A stretch of 64,000 nt of DNA, from contig JAIXMG010000001.1 of assembly GCA_025201345.1 (NCBI GenBank), positions 2,294,001 through 2,358,000 of the forward strand, read 5' to 3'. The notes beneath the pieces were generated by a model, which was not told where the DNA came from, ran no database searches, and saw only the letters and a program-made list of their open reading frames with translations. Both the position numbers and the translations under genes were made by a program. This stretch comes from Thamnidium elegans (taxonomy: Eukaryota; Mucoromycota; Mucoromycetes; Mucorales; Mucoraceae). Positions 36,912-49,586 of the stretch are shown here, piece by piece. Position 1 is the stretch's first letter, and each line of letters begins with the position of its first letter.

Positions 36912-38196
36912 ATGACAGATATTCTTCCTTCTTCACCGGCTGCTTCTGTTACAAGTACAACAAGAAGATATCGTTTTGCAACTGAAGTTGTCACAGTGGA
37001 TAGCTCAGACGATCCACATAATGCAGCTTCTGTTCCCATTTATCAAACTGCTACTTTTAAGCAAAAGGGTGCAACTGCTACTGGTGAATATGATTACTCT
37101 CGCAGTGGAAACCCTACCCGTACTCATGTTGGTAAGTTATTTATATGTGTGTGTGTTTTTTTGGATGATTTTATTTATGCAAAAAAAAAAAATATTAGAA
37201 AACCATTTGGCAAAGATTATGAGTGCAGAAAGAGCACTTGTGGTAACAAGTGGTATGGGTGCATTAGACGTAATTACTCGTCTAGTTAAAACGGGTGAAG
37301 AAATTATTGCGGGTGATGATCTTTACGGTGGTACCAATCGTTTATTAAGTTTCTTGGCCAAGAGTCAAAATGTAAAGACACATCATATTGATACAACCAA
37401 ATCGGACTCTATTTTACCTTACTTGTCTGATAAGACACGTTTGGTTTTATTAGAATCACCTACCAACCCATTGATTAAGATTTCAGATATCCCTACCATT
37501 TCAAAATATGTTCATGATCGTTGTCCTAATGCATTAGTGGTGGTTGATAATACAATGATGTCTCCTTACCTTCAAAGACCATTAGAATTAGGTGCTGATA
37601 TCTCTTATCATTCTGGTACAAAATATTTATCTGGTCATCATGATTTAATGGCTGGTGTCATTGGTGCAAAAAAAGCATCTGTAGGTGACGAACTTTATTA
37701 TGTGATTAATGCTACAGGGTGTGGTTTAAGTCCATTTGATTCTTGGTTATTATTACGTGGTGTCAAAACTTTAGCTGTTCGTATGGATAAACAACAAGCA
37801 AGTTGCATTCGTATTGCAGATTATTTAGAGGCACAAGGATTTAAGGTACATTTTCCTGGACTTCGTTCTCATCCTCAGTATGATTTACATGCTAGTATGG
37901 CCTCTGGTCCTGGTGCAGTACTCAGTTTTGAAACAGGAGATACAGGGATTTCTGAAAGAATTGTGGAAGGAACTAAATTATGGAGTATTAGTGTTTCATT
38001 TGGTTGCGTCAACTCTTTAATCAGTATGCCTTGTAGAATGTCTCATGCTTCTATCCCGGCTCATATTCGCGCTGAAAGATCTCTTCCTGAAGATTTAATT
38101 CGTTTATGTGTTGGTATTGAAGATGCTGATGATCTTTTAGAAGATCTGGAACAAGCTTTAAATATTGCTGGTGCTTTACCCACTCCATCTAAATAA
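36912..38196 (+). CDS. Cystathionine beta-lyase
   Basis: Two exons (36912-37131, 37199-38196), 405 residues. PLP fold type I, Cys/Met metabolism family: 'YDYSRSGNPTRTHVENHLAK' across the junction, 'TSGMGALD', 'DDLYGGTNRLL', 'VVVDNTMMSPYLQ', and 'SYHSGTKYLSGHHDLMAG' with the Schiff-base lysine. The family cleaves cystathionine to homocysteine, pyruvate and ammonia in methionine synthesis. The 'SSDDPHNAASVPIYQTATF' start and length favour beta-lyase (STR3 type) over cystathionine gamma-lyase, but the two are close and the choice is moderately sure. Strong codon bias suggests high expression. Confidence 0.88.
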
Positions 38197-38873
38197 ATAT
38201 ATACTCCCCTTCTCATTCTTTCTCTTTTTTTTTTATGTATAAACTCTTTTTCTCTTTCTATTAAATAAAACCTTTTGTTTGTTTACCGTATTTTTTTTCT
38301 CAAGGCTTGTTATTATTGTCTCACCAGATTTATATACATAAATTGCACTTTTCCCTTTAAAATGAGACAATTTATGATTTGACGCTTAAGAGAACAATCG
38401 GAAATGACATGTACCTGCCAAAAAAAAAATATCCCCTCTTTCTAGTTCTTTTTTAAAAGAATTAAATCAATGACCTTCGTTAATCCCCCTGACTTTTATT
38501 GTTGAAATGTGTGGGAATTTTTTTTTTCGAAGCATTTTTGACGTACTATCTTACGATTTTTTGACAAAAATGTCGCTTGAGTATCATTCTCGTTTATAAT
38601 TGAATTAAAATGATAACATTTTATTCTAACAGTAAAAAAGAGTTGTAAACACCAGCATGTGTCGTAGTCATAAAATAGTAATAGTCACAAAGTGATATAA
38701 AAAGAACAATATTCTAATTAATAAACTGGATCTATCTTTTAACCTTTTTAATTATACTTTTGCTTTTATCTTAGCACTCATAGTAACAAAAGAATAATAA
38801 CCACCAGTCGAGGCACGACACATGAACTCTCGCGTTACACAAACAAAGGCAAAAAATATAAAAAATAAATGAG
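38197..38873. other. Intergenic, no protein gene seen
   Basis: Terminator side of the lyase gene. AT-rich, with no exon-like sequence before the tRNA gene. Confidence 0.4.
38861..38865 (-). terminator. RNA polymerase III terminator of tRNA-Arg
   Basis: A T5 run on the minus strand, nine bases beyond the tRNA 3' end, with a second T6 run at 38851-38856. Confidence 0.6.
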
Positions 38874-38947
38874 AACCCATGGCGGGGGTCGAACCCGCAA
38901 TCTTTAGTTTAGAAGACTAACGCGTTATCCAATTACGCTACACGGGC
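38874..38947 (-). tRNA. tRNA-Arg (anticodon TCT)
   Basis: Read on the minus strand, all arms fold. The acceptor stem GCCCGTG pairs with CATGGGT (two wobble pairs). The D arm is GCGT...ACGC. The anticodon stem TTAGT/ACTAA holds the loop CTTCTAA (anticodon TCT). The T arm is GCGGG-TTCGACC-CCCGC. No intron. The decoded codons are AGA (and AGG by wobble), common in this AT-rich genome. Confidence 0.92.
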
Positions 38948-39784
38948 GTTGTACATTTCTTTAGACCAACATTTATATTTTGTATTAAGTAATTATATAT
39001 AAGTCACGTGATAGTCACGTTTTATCGGACTTTGTACACGCGTGTCATCTTGCTGAAGGCAATACATATGACAACAATGGAAATGAATCATTCGCTATAA
39101 TACGAGCTCAATCCACACACCAGTATAGTCTATGGAAGCATAAGAGGTTGATAAATGACTTATTTGTAAATACATGTACTATTTAGCTACCCCGAAATTT
39201 TATGACTTCGACATATATTTCTTCTATAAGGGGGTGACACAAACGATGTTTTATTTTTTTCATAATGTAATTAGAGTACGAAAGGCTATTTTTTCTTCAA
39301 TAACTCTAACGGTTGCTACGTAACATTTTTTTTTTTTTTTTTTGATTGAGAAGATGTACCATGATCGAAATGTTCGGTTTCATTATTACTATCATTATTT
39401 GATTTAATGTTGATGATTTCGGTGTATTTGCAATTGTAGGTTAAGTTCAACAATAAACATCAAATGATCGGAAGATCTATCCAATAGATTAAAAAGACCA
39501 CTTGACGTTACAAATATGTAAATCATAGGACGATTTCAAAAAAAAAAGTGAGTTTAAGTCTACCAATAAGGTTATGTTTCTTAATTTTTCAATTTATTTA
39601 CTCGAGTGTAAAAGCCTTTTTTCTGTAACCATCCCTTATTTTCGATTAAAATTCTGTGTAATGATGGGTTCACACATTGTTTATTTTGAAAGAAAACAAA
39701 AAAACCATATGTTTTAAAACGGTCAAAAACCTGTTTATTTTAAAATGATCGTACGATTTTTTTTTGAAAAATAAAACAATAAGC
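38948..39784. other. Intergenic, no gene seen
   Basis: Contains a T19 run near 39326 and AT-rich sequence. No coding signal. Confidence 0.4.
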
Positions 39785-42696
39785 TTATTTTTTTCCTAAA
39801 AGCATATTTCTAAAATCGTCATTAGTTTTTTCTGGTGTGTCTGGCACAACAGGGTCCTTCACCTGATGTACGTCTTGTCTACCAAGTGATTTCGATCCGT
39901 GTAATGCAAGTGATTTTCCACGACGACTTCTGGCTGCTCGAGGTAAAGGATTGAATGGCTTTCTAGGTGGTGGTAAAGACTCTCGTGGAGCTTCTTCCTT
40001 TTCATTTGATTTATGTTTCTTTGCCTCTTCTTCGTTCAAGTCGCCTTCGGAAGCCTTACGTTTGAGTGTAAAATCTAATTCTTTAGGCTCATCTGTAGAG
40101 TGTTCTTTTTTACTAGTCTCTTCTTTTGCTTCAACATGGGTTTCTTCTACGGTATTTTCAACCGGTTTCTCTTCAGTAACGCTCTCAGTAGGCTTTTCTG
40201 CCTCTTTGTCTTTTACGGCAGTTTCTGGAGCATCTTCAACGATAGGTTTCTCGGTATCCAAAGGCTTTTTAAATTCTTGAGGCTTCTTAAACTCTTGAGG
40301 CTTCTTAAGCTCTTGAGGCTTCTTAAGCTCTTGAGGTTTCTTAAACTCTTGAGACTCTTCAGAAATAGTAGCCTTTGCAGCCTTTTTTTCCTTTTGTTTC
40401 TTTTTTTGTTCCATACGATGAAGACCTTTTTTCCTCTACGAATATATTTTAAATAAGCAACTGGATCAAAAAAAAAAAAAAAAAAAAAAAATGCAATTTT
40501 ACCTTTTCATTTTCCTTTTTCTCAGCATCCATTTCTTTACGTTCCCGTTCCCTCTTTTCCTTTCTCTCCTTTCGTTCCTTCTCTTTGACTTCATTATACT
40601 CTTCTTGTACAACAAGAGCAGCCTGCCATTGTCTCGAAAACGTCTTTACTTTACGATTCATCTGAATAGCAGCCCGTTCAAAGGACTCTAACGTTCCAAA
40701 TTCACGTTCCATCGAGTTCCAAGTATCAATTAAACGCATTGGATTATCTACGTTTTTTTGTAACGCCTTTTTGAAGAGCGTTTCGCATAGCTGGTAGTTA
40801 TTTTGGTTTCGCTCAAATGTAATGTACTGGATCCACGCTTCTGTGTCACGACCGTGTGTTTCAACAATTTCTTGCCATAATTCTCGGGCCTTTTCAATAT
40901 CGTATAACCTCTTTTCAGCAATAAATGCATGATATTTTTGAATACGGTAGTAGGGATCCGCTGTATCAGGGAAAGCTAAAAACGTGTTTAGTAAAGAAAA
41001 TGGCCTGATTTTATATGAGAATGCAAATTACCTTCATTATAATATTCAAGACATTCAGCAAATACAAGTTGTATGTCAATTAAATCGTCTTGCGTAGCTG
41101 AGAAAAAAAAAAGTTAACTTATATAAGAGTTGCATATTTTTATATATTTATATACCTTCTTCCCAATCAATCTTTCTTCTAACATAATCAATTTTTGCTA
41201 ATAAAATAGTTACTAAATCGTCCATGCTTGATAAAAGTTGCTTGGAGCTTAAAGCGGTATCGAAAAAACCTATTAAAGTTTTTAAGGGGGTTGTTGTTGT
41301 TATTGTTTACTTTCATGTTACAATTGATATATATATATATATATATTACTTACGATTAATTTGATCTTGATCTTGGTCCTCTGATTCTAATAATCTTGCT
41401 CTGTGAGCGTATAAGGTTCCAGACCAAGGACAATTACGGATAGCACGTAATGTAACAGTATCTAATTGAGAACCAATTCTTCCTTTTTCAATCTACGTTG
41501 CTTTATAAGTAAACGATATAATAAATAAATAAATACTTACTAAATACAGGATATAATCGTCCCATAAGGTAGGATCTAGGCAATAGATTACAATTGCTCT
41601 TTCGTATAAACATCTCACATTATTAATACAAGACATATTTTTCGACACCTTTTCATTTTCTATGTATTCGTAAAACGCATCTAACGAATAACCAGATGCT
41701 GTAATCTTCATTTCGAAAATATCTCTTTCTTCGGCGGCTTTCTTTGTTCTTGCATAAATTGGAGCTGTTTGCATCATGATGGTCTCATAATTTGCGTTAT
41801 CCCAAGTTGAAATAAAACTAGAAAGGCTATCAAACGTATCTTGATAATCGATATGAAGTACGCCCAGTCTTTGTACAAACGCGTTATGTACACGCTTTTG
41901 TTGTTCTGCATCTTTATACTTGTTTAATAACTCCATTTCAAATTCAATAAAAGCTTTCCAGATTTGTTGACTTTGCTTTACGTGAAACTGTGTGGCTCCT
42001 ACTGCATGTAATAAATCTTGACGTGTGGTCTGGATTAATTCGTCTTCTTTGGTTACACTGTCATCAAATTTAGCATGAAAGTTGTCAAGGATATATTCTA
42101 CATAGGATTTCCAAATTTCAATGGCTATTTTTTTTTAAAAAAAAAAGTTAGTGTATATCATTTTTTTTTTTTTGCAGTGTACAGTACATAAGTAGTCTTC
42201 TTGCGCTTGGTTATATAATGCCATAAGTTTTTCACGACCTTCTTCTGTATCCGCCTCTTTTTTTGTATCGTTAATCCACTCCAACCATAAAGCTAGTAAA
42301 ACATGAGTGTTACTTTTCTTTTTTTTTTTAAAAAAAAAAGAATGACATACCTTCTGTAAGGGGGAATACTTTATGCATATTTATTCTAGCCTGTTCAAGT
42401 TCATTAGGTAAATCAGCTTGTTTTAAAGTCTCGATCAACTGAACGTGAAGTTGATACTGCGTGTCGTCTTCTTCCAACTACATAAAAATGATGTGAATAC
42501 AGGCTATCGACAAAACAAGATCTCTTTCTTTTTTTTTTACCTTTTCCATTAATTCAGGTAAAGCTTCTAATGCTTGTAAAGTTTTATCTGCTTCTGAAAC
42601 TTCTGCAGTTTGTTCTGCAACGTGTGCTGCTTGATTTTCTTCAGCAGTCGTATCTTGCATTTCGTAATCTTGAACAGTTGGTTCGTTCGTTTCCAT
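39785..42696 (-). CDS. SART3/Prp24-like U6 factor without RRMs
   Basis: About ten exons, start at 42696. The product opens with an acidic region, then a long array of HAT repeats ('WLEWINDTKKEAD', 'IWKSYVEYILDNF', 'LYERAIVIYCLDPTLWDDY', 'AWIQYITFERNQNNY'). A Lys/Glu-rich coiled segment and a disordered tail with five KKPQE(L/F) repeats follow. It ends 'TNDDFRNMLLGKK', the Lsm-binding motif that ends Prp24 and SART3. That family recycles U6 snRNA into U4/U6 in the nucleus. The final two exons (about 40973-40498 and 40435-39785) pass directly from HAT repeats to the tail, leaving no space for the expected RRM domains. Two introns (near 42127-42146 and 42320-42340) contain T10A9-type blocks. Confidence 0.82.
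40467..40490 (+). repeat. A24 homopolymer in an intron
   Basis: A run on the plus strand (T on the coding strand) inside the last intron of the SART3-like gene, just downstream of the donor. Confidence 0.6.
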
Positions 42697-42836
42697 TGCA
42701 GACAAAAAGATGTACAAAAAAAAAAAAAGTTTTTGTGAATAAAACTGAAAAGTTGGAGTACTCAAACACAATAGACCGTGACTTGTTTAAAAAAGGTAAG
42801 TAAAAAAAGAGAAAAAAGAAATAAATAGCCAGTACC

Positions 42837-43186
42837 TTGTCTAAAAAAAAAAAGATGCAGAGAACGGTTCAAAAGAAAAGTTTGTGTCAATTTATTCGAT
42901 ATTACAGCACGAATAGAAAATTAGAGGGCTATGAGTTCTATAATAAGATATTAGGTTCACCAAAGTATATTGTTGGACCCATGGTGGAACAGTCAGAATT
43001 GGCATGGAGAATATTAAGTAGAAGATATAATGCTCATTTATGTTATACACCCATGTTTCATTCGAGATTATTTAGCGATCCTATTAATGGAGCAAAATAT
43101 CGTTCTGAACAATGGACAACAAATGCAGAAGATAGACCCCTTATCGTTCAAGTAAAATTAAAAGAATAATATATAAGATTGTACCT

Positions 43187-43247
<61 letters not shown>

Positions 43248-44218
43248 ATAGTTTTGCGCCAATGATCCCGAGACGCTATTGACAGCGGCAAAGTATGTTG
43301 AACATGAGTGTGATGCAGTTGATCTTAATTTAGGATGCCCACAATACATTGCTAAAAAGGGAAGATACGGATCATTTCTGCAAGAAGATTGGGAGACAAT
43401 TTATAAGCTAATTTCGACGTTACATAAAGAATTGATTGTACCTGTCACAGCCAAGATACGAGTATTTGAAAGTGTAGAAAAGACGATTGAATATGCTAAA
43501 ATGATTGAATCTGCTGGAGCGCAAATGTTGGTAGTTCACGGAAGAGTGAGGGAACAAAAAGGTCATCATACTGGACTTGCAGATTGGACAAAAATTAAAG
43601 CGGTCAAGGAAGCAGTCAATATACCCGTGATAGCAAATGGGAATATTCTTTATCATGATGATCTGCAGCATTGTTTAGAGCAAACGGGAGCAGATGGAAT
43701 CATGAGTGCAGAAGGAAACTTATTTAATCCGACATTGTTTACACCTTTGTCATTACCACCCATGACATATGATATTGCACAAGAATATCTTGAGATTTGT
43801 AAACAGTTGAAACCAATAACTAGACCTGTAATCATTAAAAGTCATTTATTCAAGTTATTTCATGCTAGTTTTCCTGTTCATACAGATTTAAGAGATAGGT
43901 TAGGTGTATGCTTTAATATTGAGGAGATGGTTCGAATTACAAATGAATTGACAGATAGATTAAAGAAAGAACAACAACAAGCAACAAAAGAAGTTGTAGT
44001 AGTTAATGACGACAATATTAGAACATATGCGCCTTGGAGATGCCAGGTAAGCAAATAATATAATTTTATATAATCAAAACAAAAGAGAGTAAAATTCTTT
44101 ATTTTAGTCTCTTTTTCGGTCAAAATTAAATGTTGATTATCAACAAGAAAAGAACAATTTTAGAAGAGAAAGAGCAATAGAAGCCTTACGAGCAAAAAAA
44201 GCTAAAGCGATAAAATAG
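42837..44218 (+). CDS. DUS1: tRNA-dihydrouridine synthase DUS1
   Basis: Three exons (42837-43151, 43252-44046, 44108-44218), 406 residues from the ATG at 42837; an alternative start at 42855 removes six residues. '[15 protein letters not shown]' is the FMN-binding start of the Dus barrel. 'DLNLGCPQ' carries the catalytic Cys, followed by '[10 protein letters not shown]'. 'VTAKIRVF', '[10 protein letters not shown]' and 'IPVIANGNI' line the flavin site. DUS1 reduces U16/U17 in the tRNA D-loop. A basic C-terminus ('[12 protein letters not shown]') probably binds tRNA. The first intron contains 57 consecutive T after its branch site. Confidence 0.9.
43190..43246 (+). repeat. T57 homopolymer within DUS1 intron 1
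   Basis: Uninterrupted T-run directly between the branch-like CTAAC (about 43185-43189) and the acceptor GATAG at 43251. Confidence 0.8.
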
Positions 44219-45069
44219 TAAATAAACGATCCACAGACACTTTAGAGTACGAGCGGCAAAGAAAATCGCCATTTTTGTTCATCACGCGTGTAATTCATGC
44301 GTTAATTTGAGTTTGATCATAAAAAAAAAAACCTCCCTTCCGCGCTTTGGTTTAACCCTAACCCTAACCTCCCCTTTTTTTTTATATATATGTGTATATA
44401 TAATTTAAATTATCTTTATATTACATGAACAACTTTTTTAAGAAAATAATACATCTCTCGTTAAAACAAGCTTTTTCAAGGGTAACAAACAATCCGATTT
44501 TATACTTGTTTAGGGTAAAAAAGACAAGTATTTTTGACATTACCATAAAAGTAAATTAATTCGGTCTGCACGGTCTTAGGCTTGTGATTTATACAAAAAA
44601 AAAAAAAAAAACTTGTTGAATAGTTGGCATCCGCACGTTACTCATCGAAATTTACTTATTGATCGACTGATGAAGAAAAAGGAAAACCCCATTATAATCA
44701 TTGTTGTTTGGTTTATAACATCATTTTCTTTCTCCATTCTACTTGCTTGTATATAATAAGGCAATTGTACTATTCTCAATTAGGAGGATGCTCAAAACTG
44801 AAGGAGAAAAAAAAAAAAATCCTCCCTTTTGTCAGATACACACATACACACTTTGATACATATAAAGGAGAAGTGGGGGGGGGGAGATGCTATAATAAGA
44901 GGGGTAAACAAACAAAATGGGGGGTATTACTGTTATATATAAATAGTAGGTGCTTTTTTCAGCTGCTTTCCTTTTTTTTTCTTTGTTTTATATTTCTTTG
45001 TATATATTTATTTATTTTTGTTTCTGCTTGCACAAACTATGTTTGGTTCACATAATTCAATTTTTGATA
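44219..45069. other. Intergenic with telomere-like repeat; methyltransferase 5' side
   Basis: Holds the (CCCTAA)-type repeat at 44352-44369, a G8 run near 44876, and presumably the promoter and first exon of the methyltransferase, which I could not place. Confidence 0.4.
44352..44369 (+). repeat. Interstitial telomere-like repeat
   Basis: Reads TTAACCCTAACCCTAACC, two and a half copies of CCCTAA, the standard fungal telomere unit, between two genes. Confidence 0.6.
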
Positions 45070-46708
45070 GCCCATCATTCCTTCAAAAGATGATGAAAAA
45101 AAGTCTACTAAACAAAACTTAAGACCACTCTATACAGCTGATATTGTTTCAGAAGTTGGTCCTTGGAAAAAGCAAATTAATGCTGCAACAAAAGTAGCTT
45201 CTTCTTATACATTTAATACTCAAAGAAGAACAAAGACATATAATCAGCCTTCTGTTGTACCATCATTATCACCATCTATTTCAAGTACTACTACTTGTTC
45301 ACTTTTATCTGATTCAACTATTAAAGTTCCAACACCTTCTTGTTCTACTCCAGTGCGTAAGAGACCATTAAGTTCTGAAATATTAATTCGAATCATGGAT
45401 CAACGTTTATTAAAGAAGAAGCAATTAGAATCAAAACAACAAGACAATGATGATAGTAATACACTCAAAATACCAGAGTTAAATCGTTCCATTTCTGCCG
45501 GTACATCCACAAATACATCATCAAGACGAAACAAATTATTATTACAAACATCTTCGAGTACAACAACAACAGCAACAATAACAACGAATTCAACTATTAG
45601 AAGAAAGAGTTTAACTCAATCAACTAAAAAAGTGAAATCCAGTAAAAGTGTATTAAATAAATTGAATCAAACACACCACACACAAGAATTGATTACAGAT
45701 TGGCCTTATGTTTTAACTCAAGATAATGATGAGCAAGATCGTATGGTAGCACAACATTATTTATTACGTACAGCATTTGGATCTGATTTCTCTTCACCAA
45801 TTAAGCCATTACTTCAAAAGGGTATTGTTGTATTAGATGTAGGATGTGGCCCTGGCACTTGGACAATGGAAATGAGTACTGCATTTCCTAAATCTACTTT
45901 TATTGGTATTGATCAAAGCGCATTTTATCCAAGAGACATTAAGCCACGAAATTGCCATTTTAGGTCATGTGGTTCATTAGTACAACATCAATTGCCTTTA
46001 CCTTTTCCCGATAATAGTATTGACTACATTTATCAACGTGACATCAACTGGGGTTTGACTGGTCAAACTTGGCAACCATTGTTACAAGAGTATCAACGTA
46101 TTCTTAAGCCTGGTGGTTGGATTGAATTTGTGGAACCTGTAAGTCCTTTTATTTTCTTTATTTTTTATACACTTGTAAACTAAACAAACCAATAGGATCT
46201 TGAAACTCAAAATAGTCTTGAGAGTGAATGCATCATGAATGATAAACGTAATGTATAAAAAAGCCTTTTTTATTGTTGTTCGTTAAAATATTTATAAACA
46301 AATAATCTATTTATAGTCATGTCGGGCTTAATTATGCGCCAACAAGATCCTTACCTTGTTCATCGATTACCTACCATGTTATCTATTAATGGTTTTAAAC
46401 GCGTTGAAGATTATGCGCAATCATTTCCACTTGGTTGGGGTTCATCTCACAGTAGTTTTATCGAACAAGATGAACATTATACTGAAGATACTGAAACAAC
46501 ACAATCAAATTGTTCTGAATTTGCTAGAGCCATGTCCAGTCAATACCTCTTCTTGTTAAAATCTTTAAAACCTTGGTTGTCTACTGTTATGAATATTAGC
46601 TACGAAAAGTACGATCAATATATCTCTGGCTTGCCAACAGAATGGATAAGTGCTCAAACCTTTGTAAACTGGCACTGTATTATTGCTCAAAAACCATTTA
46701 ACTCTTAA
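45070..46708 (+). CDS. SAM-dependent methyltransferase, 5' end unresolved
   Basis: Exons about 45070-46138, 46196-46247 and 46317-46708. The first exon is open from an acceptor-like TTTGATAG; its start codon must lie in an upstream exon that I cannot place. A Ser/Thr/Lys-rich disordered region of about 200 residues precedes a class I methyltransferase domain: motif I 'VVLDVGCGPGTWTMEM', 'FIGIDQS', 'LPLPFPDNSIDYIYQRDI' and 'ILKPGGWIEFVEP'. The C-terminal exon adds a helical lid. The substrate is unknown; the domain resembles the large fungal methyltransferase families related to LaeA/TAM, which limits prediction. Confidence 0.72.
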
Positions 46709-46872
46709 AAAGTTTTTTTTTCTTTTTTCTTTTTTATTTGGCGTGGGTTGACCCAATCTTATTATATTTATATATACACATATATATATATATTTTCTCC
46801 TAGTAAAATAATAATAATAAAAAAAAAAAAAAGGGGATGTACAACATATATTGATGATATATTTTATTATTA

Positions 46873-49367
46873 TTATGTAGATGATGAACTAAATACTAAA
46901 ATCATCATAGCCATATTAATAGGCCAGTATACAGTACATACAAAAGTTAAAAACCATGACTTGACGATATGATAATCCGATAAAATACTAGCCAATATTT
47001 CTATTAATGCAACATTAGTGATTTTGCTAAATAAAGTAGCTAATCCGACAGGCGATAATAACAAGAGTAGTAAAATTTGAACTGATTTCGATGCATAACT
47101 TGTCGTTGGACGAATCAAACTGTAAGGAATTATCACAAGAATAGCAGTGGCCACACCCAACGTAAAATTAAGGAGGGACACTGTGGCAATAACAAGCGCT
47201 GTTTCTGCTAGGGAAAACGATTTAAGGATAGTACCATCGTGTTCAGGAGAACATTTTGTATAACCGATAGAAAGTGAAACAGAAACAATGCAAACTGCAA
47301 TAGAAGCACCATATTGAATCAATAACGTCTAATACATTTTGTTAGTGCAGGGTTTCACTTTTGTATATGTATAAAAAAAAAAACTTACTTGACTTTCTTC
47401 AAATTGACCAAGGTATCTCCACCCAAAAGTGGGTTGCATTAAATTAAATATAATGATACCAGTAACGTGTGTAATTACTAATATAGAAAACGCAAACATT
47501 GTATGACGTTTTTGTAAAGAATATGCAGGTGGAATAGCATCTTTCTTTTCCAAAGGTAGTTGAACTTGCTTAGAACCTAAATAGTATAAAGCCAACGCTT
47601 GAAATATTAAAGCACAACTAAATAAGATGACGGGAGGCATATATTGACTGATAGAAACGTAACGGTTAGGCTGAGGTAACAAGTAGAAAAAAAACGATTG
47701 ATGGAAGTGCTCTAATAAGTTGTTTAAACTACGGAAAGTAGATTCGACTAATCTACCAATACGAAGGAACCCAAACAAATGATTTAAATGCTCACTACCG
47801 ACAATACCATGAATAGTAACTGCATCGATGGTGTAACTATAAAATAGGTTAATTAGTTCTGTTCCATATGCATAACTTTTAATAATGATTTATACCGAAG
47901 ATAGAGGCCTGCATCGCTGGATGGTTTTCCTAATACCAAGTACTTCATGCTGGTGAGCATATGGTGTAATGAACCTAAATATGAACTGTATTCATGGTTC
48001 TTATATGGATTCTTGTTATCATCATGAAGTGTAATCGTAATAGGTGGGCTGGTTCTATGCGCTACTGCAACAATTGTATTGATCAAATCTAAATTTGGCA
48101 GTTGTCCATTCACTCCCTCTTTTTTTTTAATGTTAGTGCCTTGTAAAATAACCTTTTTTTTTTTTTTTTTTTTTCGGTTTTTTTTTCGGTTTTTTTTTTT
48201 TAATACTGTACCAAAAAAGATACCCAAGGTTTCATAGTTTTGTGTTCCTGGAAAATCTAAATTGACAACTCCTTGTACTGCACCAGATCTAGGCATAACG
48301 ATCGAAGAAAATTCGTCTTTTTTTTTAAATGTATAAATGAACTGATATTATTTTTTTTTAAAAAAAAGCTTCTATTTACCACTTGTTGTCATGCCATGAT
48401 ATGCATCTAACCATGCTTGCGTTCCCAAGGTTTCATGGTCTGTTACTAATAAAATAACATCCTTTGCCCAATATACATTACGCTTAAATAATTTTGCCAA
48501 GGATAAAAGTGATGCAATGCCATTCGTGTTATCTAGAATTTTTACTTTTAGTGCTTCCCCTTATAAGTTTCGTAATTATGTACATACATTCGCCTGTTCT
48601 GGACATCCACGAAGCACTCAAAATCAACGCTTCTTTACCGTCACTACGTGGAGCTCTATTAATTGCAAATGTATTGACGCCCTTTTTTAAAAAAAAGTAC
48701 ATATTTTTTTTTTTAGTCTCTCTCTCTCTCTCTATCTATCTATGTACATGTATCCTTCCTTTTTACCATTTTAGGTGTCTTTCCGTCAATAACATAATGT
48801 TGTAAAGCTGATACGAATCCTGTTCTTCTAAACTCTTCGTGAATAAAGTTGGCACGTCTTTTTTTTAATAAAAAGTCAATTTAGTTCCTTCTGTACACTT
48901 TTCGCTTTGTCTCTCTCTCTCTCTCTCTCTCTTTTATTTACGTCTCACTGTCTTTATCTTGGATATCGACAATTCTATCACGGTATTCTTCAGCTGTACG
49001 AATATCGTTAAAACCGTAGTCTAAATTAGCCTACAAAAGGAGCATGTTAACAATTCTCTTTTTGACTTTTTCTATTTCCTTACTTGTCCTGGTAATAAAG
49101 CGTTTTCAGAGATATAAGTTCGTTTGTTGTAACCTTCGTATGGTAATATAAGGATCCAACCTACAGCAACAAAGAATAAAAGTATACTTTTTTCCTGTAC
49201 CATTAGTTTTTTTTTTTTTTTTTTTTTTATTGATCATCTTTCTTTTACCTAAAGATGGGGACCCATTTCTGTACCATACGTAATAACTTTACATGTTTTT
49301 CAGGATTAAAAGGTTTGGTACCCGCGTTTCTTAACGCCCAACGTGCCTTCAACTTTTGTAAAAGCAT
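46873..49367 (-). CDS. GAA1: GPI transamidase subunit GAA1
   Basis: About eight exons; start at 49367 ('MLLQKLKARW'). Exon 1 (49367-49249) joins exon 2 (49186-49084) through an A-rich acceptor (AAAAAAG), giving the first transmembrane helix 'SILLFFVAVGWILILP' and the diagnostic 'RTYISENALLPGQ'. The lumenal part has 'RANFIHEEFRR', 'VIDGKT' and 'RAPRSDGKEALILSASW'. The C-terminal exons add several transmembrane helices ending at 46873. Family role: in the ER membrane, GAA1 with GPI8, GPI16 and GPI17 attaches GPI anchors to proteins and contacts the GPI lipid. Only the A-rich acceptor keeps the frame at the exon 1-2 junction; the nearer CAG breaks it. Confidence 0.88.
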
Positions 49368-49586
49368 TCTGGAGATAAAAAAAAGATAAAAGGTGTGTGG
49401 AGGAGGAGGGATATTCCATTATTTTGTGTGTTACATTTTTTTTTTTAAAGTGGAGATTGTGTCCCTGTTGTTTTATTTAGTAGACATGCAAACTCGTATA
49501 CTTTTTACTCTACGATGTTTTCACTGTATGGGTATCGCATCTGGTACCCCGAGATTTTTTTTTTTTAAAAAAAAAAATCAACAATA

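Noticed and set aside
48560..48620. GC donor (ACAG|GCGAAT) in GAA1
   Set aside because: A GTATGT donor seven bases further keeps the frame and restores the conserved sequence, so a canonical intron is preferred.
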